This document shows, in pieces, positions 61,401 to 64,000 of a stretch of DNA of 64,000 nt. The stretch's first letter is position 1. The number at the start of each line of letters is the position of its first letter. The notes beneath the pieces were generated by a model. That model worked only from the letters and a program-made list of their open reading frames with translations. It searched no databases and was not told the DNA's origin. Where the stretch lies: positions 9,935,312 through 9,999,311 of the forward strand of contig NC_092675.1 of NCBI RefSeq assembly GCF_964355755.1, in the 5' to 3' direction. Made by a program: the position numbers and the translations under genes. Origin of the DNA: Antedon mediterranea (taxonomy: Eukaryota > Echinodermata > Crinoidea > Comatulida > Antedonidae).

Positions 61401-64000
61401 TTAACATTTAAGAATTGTGTAACATGGTTAATGTCATTTCTACTAACTTCATATTCTGTTACAGTTGTTTGTTCCAAGTTTCGTCTTCTGTCAGTGACTG
61501 ATCTGTTTTTATATCTCAACTATCTTATTTTCAGCTGCCATACAGTATTTTAGGAAATTATTAGATTTAGGATCAACTTTACAGTATATCATTTAGATTT
61601 CAATTTAATATTATTATACTTTACATTTCAACTCAACTATTAATGGTTTGCATATTTTCTTTAATGAATTTTATCCAAGTATAATTATTTGCATAATATG
61701 CAAATGACTAATTTACATACTGGTGCATGTCAGAAGTGTCTAACCACATCCTTCTCTCTTACAACTTTGCGTGAACAGATATGCAACAACCCATAAAGTC
61801 GAACATCGCTAACGTTCAGGATCTTTCTAAAAATGTCAGTAAAAATCAATTCAACGGTAAAGATCCAGACAGAAACTTGTCTGTTGCTGTGCCACCTCCA
61901 GCGAAGCTACCCAAACCACGTTCAGTATCTAGCAGCAGTGGCGGTGGGATGTCTGCAGCTGAGCAACTTAATGTGATGTCAGCACCGCCACAAAGGCAAC
62001 CACAAGGTTCTATTCCAGATTCTTTTTTCCCTGTGTTTTAACTCAATATTTGGTTGTTTGCTGTTTGTTTTAATGGTCTATGTTAACTAATATTTTAATT
62101 TTGGAAAATGCTTTATTCATTTCTAATATTAATGTCTTTATTTCCCATTTCTATTAATTTAACTGACAGTCTTTGTTACTGTTTGGTGGAAATACCTACC
62201 TTGTCATATGTATGTTTTTATGCTGCTAATAAGTTTCTATGCGTCATTAACTCAAATATTTATGTTGTGTATTAATATTATAGTTAAATGTAAAAGTGAA
62301 ATTATTTACCAAATTCACATTATTATTTATTTACAGTGGTAAAAAAGAAAACAGTCAACATTATTTGTTCTGGAATATATATATTTGTCTTGTAATTTGT
62401 GCTTTATATTATATTTGCTCTAAATACGCTTATAGGTAACATATATTTTGTTTGGTTTTATAATACTCTTCTATCACATTCACATCTTTGATGTAATGGT
62501 TGACTAATATAATTATTATTCCAAAGAAAGATTACTGAAAAATGACATTGCTGTGGGTAACCAAGGCTGAATCTCAATGGAGTACAATCAGGTTCACTTT
62601 CTCCAAATATTATATAATAAATGACATACAATAACAAAAATGCATTAAAATCTATAATAGTAAATGTATATCTTTATAGATACTTTTTAGGTAAATGGTA
62701 TTCAATTTCCAGGTAGAACTAATGGTAATAAACAATAAGGCCCTGTTTCTGCTGCCAAGAAAATACCGTATTTTATACAGTATTTTTAGAATACCGTATA
62801 TATACCATATTTTTTTGGCAGCAGAAACTGCGCTCATAAAAAAAATACCGTATTTTGTATACCGTATTTTCCCCACAAAATTTGTGGATAAAATACGGCA
62901 TTTACAAATTTATACCGTATTTTTTGTACCCTTTTCTGCTGCCAATAAAAAATACCGTATTTTTTTTTACCTGCGACATGAGGTCAACATCGTGTTTTTA
63001 TTTGCTGTCGCTGTCAGCTGTTTTACACACGTGTATAGATATATTCGGCGAAAATGTGGAGCGAAGACGTCACAGTATTTACTATTTAAATCTGTGTGGG
63101 GAAGCAGCGGTGGGGAAGGAGGGGGTTGAGAAGGAGGGGGTGGGGAAGCTAAAATTTCCGGCAAACTAAAAGGTAATAAAAGGGACAACCACATTTATAA
63201 AGACATTTCTAAAAAAGTAAAACAGGAGTACGGAATAGACTTGTCTCCAAAGCAAGTAAACTCAAAGCTGAAGAGCCTGGGAAAGCAGTCCAACATTGCA
63301 AAAGACAATAACTCGGGGAGGCAACGAATTACTTGTCCCCATTACGATGTTTTCTGTGCTCTCACAACCTCTCTATCACTAGGGCTTTGAACTTAAACTT
63401 CCTTTTTTACGACTTTTAATTATCGACCAAATAAATGATTGGCAATTTGGGTAAAAAGGATGAAATTTTACACGATCACCCAAGAAGTATTGTTAGCAGA
63501 AACGGGGTACTAAAAAATACGGTATAAAAAAATACCGTATTTTTATACCATATTTTGAGCAGTTGCAGCAGAAACAGGCCCTAAGAGGTTCACTTTTTCT
63601 AAATATTATATATATATTCTAAAACTTAATAATAAAGAAGATATCTACAAAAATAAGAATTTTATGCAGTATACTGTTATGTATATGTTCTTTCCACTCC
63701 CAAATAACATTTTAAAAGAGACTAGATTTGGTTGATGAGCTGTGAACTCTGACCTATATATTAATAGTCTTCACACTGGATATTTTCACTACATTCCAAT
63801 CACAATATTATTTAAGTCTGTTAAGTTGTTTTTATAGCATCTTTTGAGCTAGGTGATATAGTTCCTTAATTACTTATTGTAGGTGTTGATAAAATATACT
63901 TGTACGTATGTAGGCGGTGTTTTTTCTTTTTCTTATTTAGTTGGAAAACGGTTTACAGAGAAAAAAATAGATAGAGGAATACAAACGCATGTTGTTATTG
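4341..64000 (+). CDS. SORBS: SORBS-family (sorbin/SH3 adaptor) gene with N-terminal PDZ half, partial at both ends
   Basis: This entry is the span of one multi-exon gene; exons are listed separately. Twenty-one exons total about 6.2 kb of coding sequence (~2,080 codons), and each donor/acceptor pair keeps the reading frame. Order: PDZ second half, Ser/Thr-rich and proline-rich linkers, SoHo-type region, poly-Gln/Pro segment, very long charged exon, short Pro/Ser exon. SORBS proteins (CAP/ponsin, ArgBP2, vinexin) are known adhesion and Z-disc scaffolds: SoHo binds flotillin, and C-terminal SH3 domains bind vinculin and other partners. The SH3 exons are not in the window and neither is the PDZ carboxylate-binding loop exon, so both ends are missing. 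That all exons belong to one transcript is inferred from phase continuity and common strand. Two overlapping genes cannot be excluded without RNA. Confidence 0.75.
4690..4825 (+). repeat. Interspersed repeat copy (pair with 50040)
   Basis: It shares CCGACGACCTAAAA and ATTCAACTCAGACAGCACTG with 50050-50150, in the same order and strand at one to three mismatches. Family and limits are unknown. Confidence 0.45.
5130..5224 (+). CDS. Exon: Ser/Thr-rich linker after the PDZ
   Basis: The acceptor is TTTGTAG and the donor TCAG|GTAAAG; the phase runs from 2 to 1. It encodes an acidic Ser/Thr-rich stretch beginning with the Arg codon shared with the PDZ exon (EYASDTSDDSMSITSTTSSS). There is no domain. 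The composition and many Ser/Thr residues suggest a flexible, phosphorylatable linker. Support rests on exact phase continuity from the PDZ exon and good splice sites. Confidence 0.75.
5403..6335. mobile_element. PIF/Harbinger-like non-autonomous element, 933 bp
   Basis: The TIRs are GGGCCTGTTTCTGCTG at the left and the inverse of the same (CAGCAGAAACAGACCC, one mismatch) at the right. The flanks are TTA at 5400-5402 and TTA at 6336-6338, a 3-bp TSD of the Harbinger type. The inside is full of short inverted AATCGATTATT-like motifs near both ends and has no transposase ORF. The element at 62739 has the same TIR. Confidence 0.75.
6936..7294 (+). mobile_element. tRNA-derived SINE
   Basis: It begins GCGAGTCATATGGCCGAGCG. 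It has a pol III A box at 6946-6956 (TGGCCGAGCGG) and a B box at 7012-7022 (GGTTCGAGGCC), which point to a tRNA-Leu/Ser-like head. A tRNA-unrelated body follows, with CTATCTGATAGGACAGTGAT near the end, then a TAAAATAAAATAAA tail. Related copies occur at about 49100 and at 54459. It is not a functional tRNA gene because the cloverleaf is not closed. Confidence 0.75.
7295..10163. other. Intronic AT-rich DNA, nothing supported
   Basis: No exon with splice sites and coding character was found. The minus-strand open frames (for example 8291-8512) are short and unsupported. Confidence 0.4.
10164..10424. mobile_element. Small MITE-like repeat
   Basis: The ends GTATTGTCTCCC and the inverse of GTATTGTCCCCG form imperfect TIRs. 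Interior landmarks AACCAAAAACCCATT, CAGTTTTTTAGGTAAATA and TATATTCAACAAAAA recur in the same order near 18660-18930, so this is an interspersed family. Confidence 0.55.
11148..11301. mobile_element. Small MITE-like element with GGCC-TATTCACC ends
   Basis: The left end GGCCTTATTCACC and right end GGTGAATACGGCC are inverted with one mismatch. The interior is rich in TCCCTTAAAT and CACTTAA motifs. I could not settle a target duplication. Confidence 0.45.
12500..12877 (+). CDS. Exon: acidic then proline-rich linker
   Basis: The acceptor is TCATGTCAG and the donor AAAG|GTTTGT, phase 1 to 1, 126 codons open. The start has alternating acidic and hydrophobic residues (DDDVINVDGVTLEGFNPANV). A Thr/Arg/Ser patch (KITRSRSPSPARF) follows, then an acidic run, then a class-II-like poly-proline segment (PKPKQPGPPVPPTRG) that is a plausible SH3 ligand. 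I recognise no folded domain. Codon use is coding-like and differs from the AT-rich introns. Confidence 0.85.
13746..13849. repeat. Perfect 52-bp tandem duplication
   Basis: Two consecutive identical copies begin ACAAATTGTAGCCTGATG and end ATTGGTTC, with a further ACAAATTGT after the second. The zero divergence suggests a recent slip. Confidence 0.85.
14209..14364 (+). CDS. Exon: basic, Arg/Pro-rich linker
   Basis: The acceptor is CATCATTAG and the donor TTCTG|GTATTA, phase 1 to 1, 52 codons. It begins RRFADDLDPGSMSD and continues with an unusually basic GRPPLPSRGRPRRRKGR segment. No domain is recognisable. The basic proline-rich patch could bind SH3 domains or acidic lipids, which is inference from composition only. 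Reading on past the donor meets a stop within a few codons, which supports a real exon end. Confidence 0.75.
15657..15681. repeat. Poly-G tract
   Basis: A run of G interrupted by one T follows a short T tract. Its length is likely variable and prone to assembly error. It can form a G-quadruplex in principle. Confidence 0.8.
16068..16217 (+). CDS. Exon: proline-rich, acidic linker
   Basis: The acceptor is TTTCACAG and the donor AATG|GTAAAG, phase 1 to 1, 50 codons. It encodes VRPTHSQDDMATVAYSAPPV, then PPHPESDCEEGPRVPQRPRV. The proline pairs look like SH3-ligand material and the exon is much richer in G and C than its flanks. No folded domain is visible. Confidence 0.8.
18640..18942. repeat. 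Second copy of the repeat seen at 10164
   Basis: It shares AACCAAAAACCCATT, GCAGTTTTTTAGGTAAATA and GTATATTCAACAAAAA with the 10164 copy, in the same order, with a small insertion between the last two. It ends near GGGGGACAAC, 90 bp upstream of the Helitron-like array. Limits are approximate. Confidence 0.5.
19031..19205 (+). repeat. Triplicated 5'-end module of the Helitron-like unit
   Basis: Three consecutive copies of the 5'-terminal hairpin module begin at 19031, 19096 and 19155. Each reads TTGGTTATCCGCAACGAAGT and continues to TGTACGAAATCA. Only the third leads into a full unit. Confidence 0.85.
19155..20721 (+). repeat. Array unit 1 (full 5' end)
   Basis: This unit has the complete TTGGTTATCC hairpin head. 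It carries three perfect TGACGTCA palindromes and the alternating ACGCGCGCACGCGCAT tract near 19485-19500. Two diverged internal copies of a ~345-bp segment lie at about 19800-20150 and 20155-20490. The 3' hairpin is at 20691-20711 and CTAG at 20718-20721. Confidence 0.85.
20722..22289 (+). repeat. Array unit 2 (full 5' end)
   Basis: It starts with the complete head directly after the CTAG of unit 1 and ends CTAG at 22289. Two of the three TGACGTCA sites are mutated (TGATGTCA and TTACGTCA). Confidence 0.85.
22290..23822 (+). repeat. Array unit 3 (5'-shortened)
   Basis: It starts TCTTTTTCTTAATC, so the terminal hairpin head is missing; the 3' end is exact. It shares the variants TGATGTCA and TTACGTCA with unit 2. 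Confidence 0.85.
23823..25370 (+). repeat. Array unit 4 (5'-shortened)
   Basis: It starts TCTTTTTCTTAATC like unit 3 and ends in the standard hairpin and CTAG. A short CACTGTATGT duplication near 25140 is shared with units 6 and 7. Confidence 0.85.
25371..26895 (+). repeat. Array unit 5 (5'-shortened further)
   Basis: It starts TTCTTCTTTCTTTCTG, inside the sequence at which units 3 and 4 begin. The 3' end is exact. All three TGACGTCA sites are present. Confidence 0.85.
26896..28497 (+). repeat. Array unit 6 (full head plus leader)
   Basis: It carries the full TTGGTTATCC head followed by the TCTTTTTCTTAATC leader that starts units 3 and 4. This shows that the shortened units are internal starts of the longer form. 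The 3' end is exact. Confidence 0.85.
28498..30039 (+). repeat. Array unit 7 (5'-shortened, last)
   Basis: It starts TCTTAATCTTC, a few bases inside the leader. The last unit ends CTAG at 30039 and is followed by TTATATTAAC of ordinary intron. Confidence 0.85.
30040..31759. other. Intron with possible old tRNA-like SINE remnant
   Basis: Mostly AT-rich intron. At about 30727-30910, read on the minus strand, a GGTTCAAATCC B-box-like string (near 30890-30905) precedes unrelated sequence, which may be an old SINE. No A box is clear. Confidence 0.3.
31760..32026 (+). CDS. Exon: Pro/Ser-rich linker
   Basis: The acceptor is TAAAATCAG and the donor CCAG|GTAAAA, phase 1 to 1, 89 codons. It has an Asn/Pro/Ser-rich start, then EWPPPPPELHLQFDDPKSPL, then repeated SPKSP motifs typical of proline-directed kinase sites, and ends KFSTSLKP. 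It is the first exon after a 15.5-kb intron that contains the Helitron-like array. Confidence 0.8.
32479..33380. mobile_element. Non-autonomous TIR element, ~900 bp
   Basis: The ends CCCCTTTCACACAGAGCT and the inverse of CCTTTTCACACAGAACT form TIRs. Subterminal GGTAATATTGCGGTAA motifs recur inverted near both ends and internally (GTGTGAAAGGG). No transposase is visible. Limits are accurate to a few bases. No target duplication was settled. It lies just upstream of the exon at 33759. Confidence 0.6.
33759..33907 (+). CDS. Exon: FKPV-containing linker with two possible donors
   Basis: The acceptor is ATATATAG. The exon encodes LWSPVKTNGSTNEGNEERTL, then VVPAVWSPQGDVTKQFKPVK. Two phase-0 ends are possible: a GT donor at 33884 (AAG|GTAGAA), or 24 nt later a GC donor (AAG|GCAAGT) that matches the GC-AG intron consensus. 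The longer form adds VELTQPKK. The two WSP motifs and FKPV resemble short motifs in muscle Z-disc scaffolds, but I cannot name them with confidence. Confidence 0.75.
34401..34812 (+). CDS. Exon: proline-rich with TPVVFSP-type repeats
   Basis: The acceptor is CATTCTGTAG (phase 0) and the donor CCCAG|GTAAAA (phase 1), 137 codons. The centre has four to seven imperfect heptads of the form TP-V-(V/T/I)-F-SP between about codons 50 and 85. Pro, Thr and Ser dominate. Such regions are usually disordered and phosphorylated. The phase-0 entry fits both donors of the previous exon. Confidence 0.85.
35725..36172. repeat. Minisatellite, 61-bp period, about 7 copies
   Basis: The unit contains GTTACCTTGGTAAGATCAG then AATATATTTTTGACTGAAAT. 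The central copies are identical and the outer ones carry deletions. It abuts the left end of the DIRS element by about 50 bp. Confidence 0.85.
36226..36397 (+). repeat. DIRS left inverted terminal repeat
   Basis: It starts AGTCTATTACGTGCCTGC and ends GTTACCGTCATCATTTCT. The inverse is found at the right end with no difference seen by eye across about 150 bp. The outermost 20 or so bases differ from the right end, as is usual for DIRS ITR extensions. Confidence 0.85.
36801..38393 (+). CDS. DIRS ORF1, gag-like protein
   Basis: 530 aa, intact. The N-terminus is Cys-rich: C6, C9, H21, C24, C27, C30, C36 and C39 form probable zinc-binding knuckles. A Pro/Ala/Glu-rich segment follows, then a conserved-looking central region (about residues 190-430). 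A Pro-rich, strongly basic tail ends in ARRR, consistent with RNA binding. It is identified by position upstream of the RT frame in a DIRS element; gag-like ORF1 proteins of DIRS elements share little sequence. The ATG lies in a CATCATGCC context and is the first of the frame. Confidence 0.75.
   Translation: MPKQECIQCRGPRATLKWDRHMRCVSCRTCSQSDPCEVCVRWTPAKFASLPRPAGRVIEQKAVAIAPQEEGATAMDVPAENVPREEVPVVLAAPAHEPEAGSAPVPAADTELSPAVIQAIAAAVRAAPRDEPAVFPQPRPPYIPYIPVPPPQTPLSYSEGPSMEEGYTSDRTMLTISDEERAAQLRRPGEEGLQALVNKILPAVLEYLGIEYAFREPKPTPSTKRFSTFGVRTPLCKVTTCPVVPLDPELVDRVDAIARETSTRRPAPNILSCAFPVPRAQFDRYIVAPGVPDAAKDRVREDQGLEAGKTTYLAPTAAKTEDTLLTIDRAARETLRVTSVSGYLLSFLADPDHPREFDTEVIALLQQITGLIADQQAFVSLTSAAARRVNVLQSTDIAPAHYRRFTASESLGAKDLFFGSFAQKEDKWAREREARRETRARFPQKRRASRGRSGPSRPPPPLPAPVPPQSRPQPSNVPPARPDTQASTSRARTPYGNNSYRYGRTARGRAGRSDATQKSGRRPGAFARRR
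37963..40404 (+). pseudogene. DIRS ORF2: reverse transcriptase/RNase H with an in-frame stop
   Basis: One frame runs from 37963 to 40404 with a single TAG at 38749-38751. Upstream of the stop are the RT N-terminal motifs (GAVEEIDA, TGDWRPILNLRSLN). Downstream are ASIDLKDAYFHVPI, FVALPFGLSTAPRVF and the catalytic YLDD at 39031-39042. RNase H follows with the acidic residues in IETDASETGWGG, INLLELWAVE, LIHSDNSTVVAY and NVVADALSR. After RNase H, residues around IDLFATSDNTQLP and YAFPPISLIP match the extra domain of DIRS elements often called Dam methyltransferase-like. The frame overlaps ORF1 at its start and the recombinase at its end; the true start is uncertain. Confidence 0.85.
40293..41321 (+). 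CDS. DIRS ORF3: tyrosine recombinase
   Basis: 342 aa from the ATG at 40293; the frame is open further upstream but that part overlaps the RT in another frame. The N-terminal SAM-like part reads LTVYNSRLKHFFTWCRRQQV. The catalytic set is visible: Arg in CKRRGEL (R163/R164), H286 and R289 in MHQVRAVSTSW, and the Tyr nucleophile Y322 in KFTSHYL, preceded by the usual A-W-W turn. DIRS recombinases integrate a circular DNA intermediate. No break is seen. Confidence 0.85.
   Translation: MAIVRDQLRDSGIPDGPAALAAKSRRESTLTVYNSRLKHFFTWCRRQQVEPGSITLGQVCAFLHYLFESGLQVRTISGYRSAIGAITPTLKDGSSISASPVITQLIRGMFRERPPVKVLIPRWDVNVVLAALTRPPFEPMSKATLYNVSLKTAFLLALASCKRRGELHALSLEPGHVRFERAGVRLVFRKDFLAKTQTLKFSPPAVFVPTITSFSSADGDKLWCPVRALKWYIHRTKTIRDGVSHLFVASVPPYRAAAKATIARWVVATIKDAYTSSDTPPPAHMHQVRAVSTSWALFSGVPVADIMEAAWWRTQSKFTSHYLSDISANVAPVATAILKPRL
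41390..41486 (+). repeat. DIRS internal complementary region
   Basis: GGCTATTGTCGGGTTTATCC to GTAATAGACT is the inverse of the left terminus. It is followed without gap by ACACAAACCAGAAATGGTG to TGGATAAAC, the inverse of the right terminus. It would template joining of the two ends when the element circularises. Confidence 0.85.
41521..41714 (+). repeat. DIRS right inverted terminal repeat
   Basis: Begins AGAAATGATGACGGTAACAC and ends CATTTCTGGTTTGTGT. It is the inverse of the left repeat plus a right-specific extension that is also present, inverted, in the internal complementary region. Confidence 0.85.
41715..42625. other. AT-rich intron, nothing supported
   Basis: Very AT-rich, with TATATATATA near 42590 just before the exon acceptor. 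No repeat family or coding remnant is recognised. Confidence 0.4.
42626..42721 (+). CDS. Exon: basic Pro/Ser linker
   Basis: The acceptor is CATTTTACAG and the donor AGTG|GTGAGA, phase 1 to 1, 32 codons: VKSRPQQGPPRRSSNPSVNR, then SQQAVGKVALIS. It is the first exon after the intron that carries the DIRS element. The frame stays open to a TAA at 42895, so an unspliced or alternative end with about 59 extra codons is possible (see findings). Confidence 0.75.
43182..44706. mobile_element. Non-autonomous TIR element, ~1.5 kb, superfamily unknown
   Basis: The left end GGGTCATTCTTCAGTGTCTA and the inverse of the right end (GGGTCATTCTTCAGTAAGTG) form TIRs with a 2-base offset. The interior repeats CCGTCAC, TGACGG and GTCCCGAT motifs on both strands. 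The 140-aa minus-strand frame (43885-44307) resembles no transposase I know. Target duplication is unclear. Confidence 0.6.
45001..45111 (+). CDS. Exon: short linker upstream of the SoHo region
   Basis: The acceptor is TTTAATTCAG and the donor ACAG|GTAGGA, phase 1 to 1, 37 codons: DPSDQTKLELVQLHEVGGNV, then VHRDRNIHVAPQVQVIT. No known domain is visible. Its place is fixed by phase continuity with both neighbours. Confidence 0.8.
46183..47319 (-). mobile_element. Diverged single copy of the Helitron-like element, inverted
   Basis: Read on the minus strand it starts TTGGTTATCCGC (47319) and ends with a hairpin (AACTCGTC...GACGAGTT), CAAAT and CTAG (46183), followed by T. It matches the array units over much of its length but is about 400 bp shorter and clearly older. 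It is independent evidence that CTAG is the true 3' terminus of the family. Confidence 0.75.
47440..47627 (+). CDS. SORBS: Exon: start of the SORBS/SoHo-type region
   Basis: The acceptor is TTTTACAG and the donor CGACAG|GTATTT, phase 1 to 0, 63 codons. Landmarks are IEGDVVHYDTYYPVKE and SGIGPRDESGLPVGLRQ. The SGIGP motif followed in the next exon by SDWYRQMYKSIH is characteristic of SORBS1/SORBS2/SORBS3 N-terminal regions. The exon begins 120 nt after an inverted, degraded copy of the Helitron-like repeat. Confidence 0.88.
48420..48495 (+). CDS. SORBS: Exon: SDWYRQMYKSIHK motif of SORBS proteins
   Basis: The acceptor is TTTCTGTAG and the donor AGAGG|GTATGT, phase 0 to 1. It encodes HVKDENRSDWYRQMYKSIHK, then MDKPE. 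Vertebrate SORBS proteins carry the equivalent DWYK-MF-KIH motif in the same position, which makes this the best single family identifier in the window. Confidence 0.9.
49100..49345 (+). mobile_element. Diverged copy of the tRNA-derived SINE
   Basis: It shares GTGGTTAAGGCAGGGG, AATCTTCTCAGATAAGGAC, AACCCAGTTCA and GGGGTTACCC with the SINE at 6936, in the same order and strand. The B box is lost and the tail is unclear, so limits are approximate. Confidence 0.6.
49849..49881 (+). CDS. SORBS: 33-bp microexon in the SoHo region
   Basis: The acceptor is CATCTACAG and the donor AAGAG|GTTAAT, phase 1 to 1, adding EEDNKYMRFLR. Because it is symmetric in phase and 33 bp long, it could be included or skipped without changing the frame. 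The donor is weak, so this is a plausible alternative microexon, not a certain one. Confidence 0.55.
50020..50170 (+). repeat. Interspersed repeat copy (pair with 4690)
   Basis: It contains CCGATGACCTAAAACTATG and ATTCAACTCGGACAGCACTG, the same order as at 4690. It lies in the intron after the 33-bp microexon and shows no coding potential. Confidence 0.45.
50651..50707 (+). CDS. SORBS: Exon: DPYSPTYSFPD segment
   Basis: The acceptor is TTTTCCACAG and the donor AGATG|GTAAGA, phase 1 to 1, 19 codons: ECDPYSPTYSFPDDRKSED. SORBS proteins have a similar Tyr/Pro segment (PYSPTY-like) following the WY..M..IH motif, which supports both the exon and its order. Confidence 0.85.
50898..50972 (+). ncRNA. 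5S rRNA-derived fragment (pseudogene or 5S-type SINE head)
   Basis: TACGGCCTTACCACATTGAA, then TCGTCAGATCAGA, matches the 5' half of 5S rRNA. The sequence then jumps to CTGGGAATATCGGGATGCTG, the 3' end of 5S rRNA. About 45 bases with most of the internal promoter (A box/IE/C box) are missing. An unrelated tail of ~180 bp follows, which would fit a decayed SINE3-type element; this is not proven. It is not a functional 5S gene. Confidence 0.65.
50973..51680. other. Intron with possible SINE body
   Basis: 50980-51110 has CTATTAGGC...GCCTAATAG inverted repeats and higher GC than its surroundings, possibly the body of the 5S-headed element. The rest is AT-rich intron. Confidence 0.35.
51681..51779 (+). 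CDS. Exon: short Thr/Ser-rich segment
   Basis: The acceptor is GATTTCAG and the donor AAAG|GTGAGA, phase 1 to 1, 33 codons: EIVQTLDLFIPMEMKSSSTT, then NTTPTNQLSSLNK. Splice sites are good. The sequence is low-complexity and AT-rich, so coding support is weaker than for its neighbours. It is phase-symmetric and could be alternatively used. Confidence 0.6.
52147..52213 (+). CDS. SORBS: Exon: basic segment leading into the SoHo core
   Basis: The acceptor is TTCTTACAG and the donor AAGAG|GTACTC, phase 1 to 2: GEVVMRRTTKVNPSERADAQ, then KK. The frame remains open beyond the donor to a TAA at 52257, but only the phase-2 end joins the SoHo core exon in frame. Confidence 0.7.
52214..53406. other. 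AT-rich intron, nothing supported
   Basis: No repeat or exon is recognised between the two SoHo-region exons apart from scattered ATTTTAAATT-type low complexity. Confidence 0.4.
53407..53518 (+). CDS. SORBS: Exon: SoHo core
   Basis: The acceptor is TTTGTGAAG and the donor CAT|GTAAGT, phase 2 to 0. It encodes NVQIDAKNTIDRYQQQPGSI, then LNYVPGKSSLSERERKH. This aligns with the SoHo motif Y..(E/Q)P.SI..Y.PGKSS. A second AG at 53420 would put the frame out, so the upstream AG is chosen. SoHo domains bind flotillin in lipid rafts (known for CAP/ponsin). Confidence 0.85.
54064..54221. mobile_element. Short Harbinger-like MITE, 158 bp
   Basis: The TIR is AGCTCTGTCTACACT at the left with its exact inverse at the right. 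The flanking TTA at 54061-54063 and TTA at 54222-54224 form a 3-bp TSD. The interior repeats CATATGACTACCATATTT-like motifs. It lies 80 bp upstream of the exon at 54302. Confidence 0.65.
54302..54351 (+). CDS. SORBS: Exon: short post-SoHo segment
   Basis: The acceptor is CATTTTAG and the donor CCCAA|GTTAGT, phase 0 to 2, 16 codons: SLAQEQFNPPPEDTQP. It fits between the SoHo core and the 55708 exon in phase. A Harbinger-like MITE lies immediately upstream in the intron. Confidence 0.7.
54459..55305 (+). mobile_element. tRNA-derived SINE interrupted by a nested element
   Basis: The head at 54459 (GCGAGTCAAATGGCTGAGTG) and the body from 55077 (ATTAAGGCAGGTGCGCTGTT) match the SINE at 6936. The body continues through CTATCTGATAGGACAGTGAT to an A-rich tail near 55305. 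A 594-bp TIR element interrupts it right after the A box. The SINE is therefore older than the insertion. Confidence 0.75.
54483..55076. mobile_element. Nested MITE with GGCCGAATCGTCCC-rich ends (hAT-like TSD)
   Basis: The left end contains ACAATTCGGCCCTGAGACGA and the right end its inverse (TCGTCTCAGGGCCGAATCGT), giving TIRs of about 37 bp. The flanks AGTGGTTA (54475-54482) and AGTGATTA (55077-55084) differ at one base and fit an 8-bp hAT-type target duplication. The right end is expanded into tandem copies of a 14-16-bp unit (GGGCCGAATTGTCCCA) from about 54940 to 55070. Confidence 0.65.
55708..55919 (+). CDS. SORBS: Exon: LYAPP segment with poly-Gln
   Basis: The acceptor is a 10-T tract then TAG and the donor GCAGCAG|GTAGGA, phase 2 to 1, 71 codons. 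It reads FQSKTQTARKLYAPPPNAY, a Gln/Pro tract (QQKPQQQPQQQQQ) encoded by mixed CAA/CAG, then VGVDHGAYKQLMHGGYIPGK. The KLYAPP motif resembles the KLYKAP motif downstream of SoHo in SORBS proteins (recalled). The mixed Gln codons make repeat expansion unlikely. Confidence 0.85.
56665..59811 (+). CDS. Exon: ~1,049-codon central exon
   Basis: The acceptor is CTTTTTCACAG and the donor ACAAG|GTTTTG, phase 1 to 1, open for 3,147 bp. It is hydrophilic, rich in Ser, Asn, Lys, Asp and Glu, with no recognised domain. Notable segments are VRPVFRKARPMLGGAPPLNK, a very basic KKNRKKTEKD run, SRLWLKELNDIERERRGNPP and DPLKFVRTELRPQPKIKLKR. SORBS2 (ArgBP2) also has a very long alternative exon between SoHo and SH3, so a brain/muscle-type alternative exon is plausible. 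The frame continues to a TAG at 59988, but that extension is hydrophobic and AT-rich and looks intronic. The donor is weak. Confidence 0.85.
59812..61778. other. Intron after the long exon, nothing supported
   Basis: AT-rich; the frame of the long exon continues for 60 codons into it but becomes hydrophobic. No TIRs, tandem repeats or coding remnants were recognised. Confidence 0.4.
61779..62006 (+). CDS. Exon: Pro/Ser linker upstream of the expected SH3 domains
   Basis: The acceptor is GCGTGAACAG and the donor CACAAG|GTTCTA, phase 1 to 1, 76 codons. It starts DMQQPIKSNIANVQDLSKNV and ends with VPPPAKLPKPRSVSSSSGGG and a Gln/Pro run. PPPAKLPKP is a good SH3-ligand-like motif. Reading through the weak donor adds only GSIPDSFFPVF and a stop, a possible alternative C-terminus. 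Confidence 0.8.
62739..63581. mobile_element. PIF/Harbinger-like element with Myb/SANT-like remnant, 843 bp
   Basis: The TIRs are GGCCCTGTTTCTGCTG and the inverse of GGGCCTGTTTCTGCTG, flanked by TAA on both sides (62736-62738 and 63582-63584). Repeated AAATACCGTATTTT palindromes lie near both ends. Between about 63120 and 63390 the plus strand keeps a coding remnant related to the Myb/SANT-like protein of Harbinger transposons. No transposase is left. It sits in the intron before the last exon. Confidence 0.75.
63127..63390 (+). pseudogene. Myb/SANT-like DNA-binding protein remnant of a Harbinger element
   Basis: A plus-strand frame ending in TAG near 63390 reads YKDISKKVKQEYGIDLSPKQ, then VNSKLKSLGKQSNIAKDNNS and GRQRITCPHYDVFCALTTS. 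The K-Q-(V)-(N)-K-(L)-K-L...K.NNS..R.TCP.YD pattern is typical of the MADF/SANT-like protein that accompanies Harbinger DDE transposases. No upstream ATG or N-terminal helix is clear, so it is called a fragment. Confidence 0.6.
63941..64000 (+). CDS. Probable exon running off the window
   Basis: After a pyrimidine-rich acceptor (TTTTTCTTATTTAG) the frame fitting phase 1 is open to the window end: VGKRFTEKKIDRGIQTHVVI. Only 20 codons are visible, so coding status rests on the acceptor and phase alone. Confidence 0.42.
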
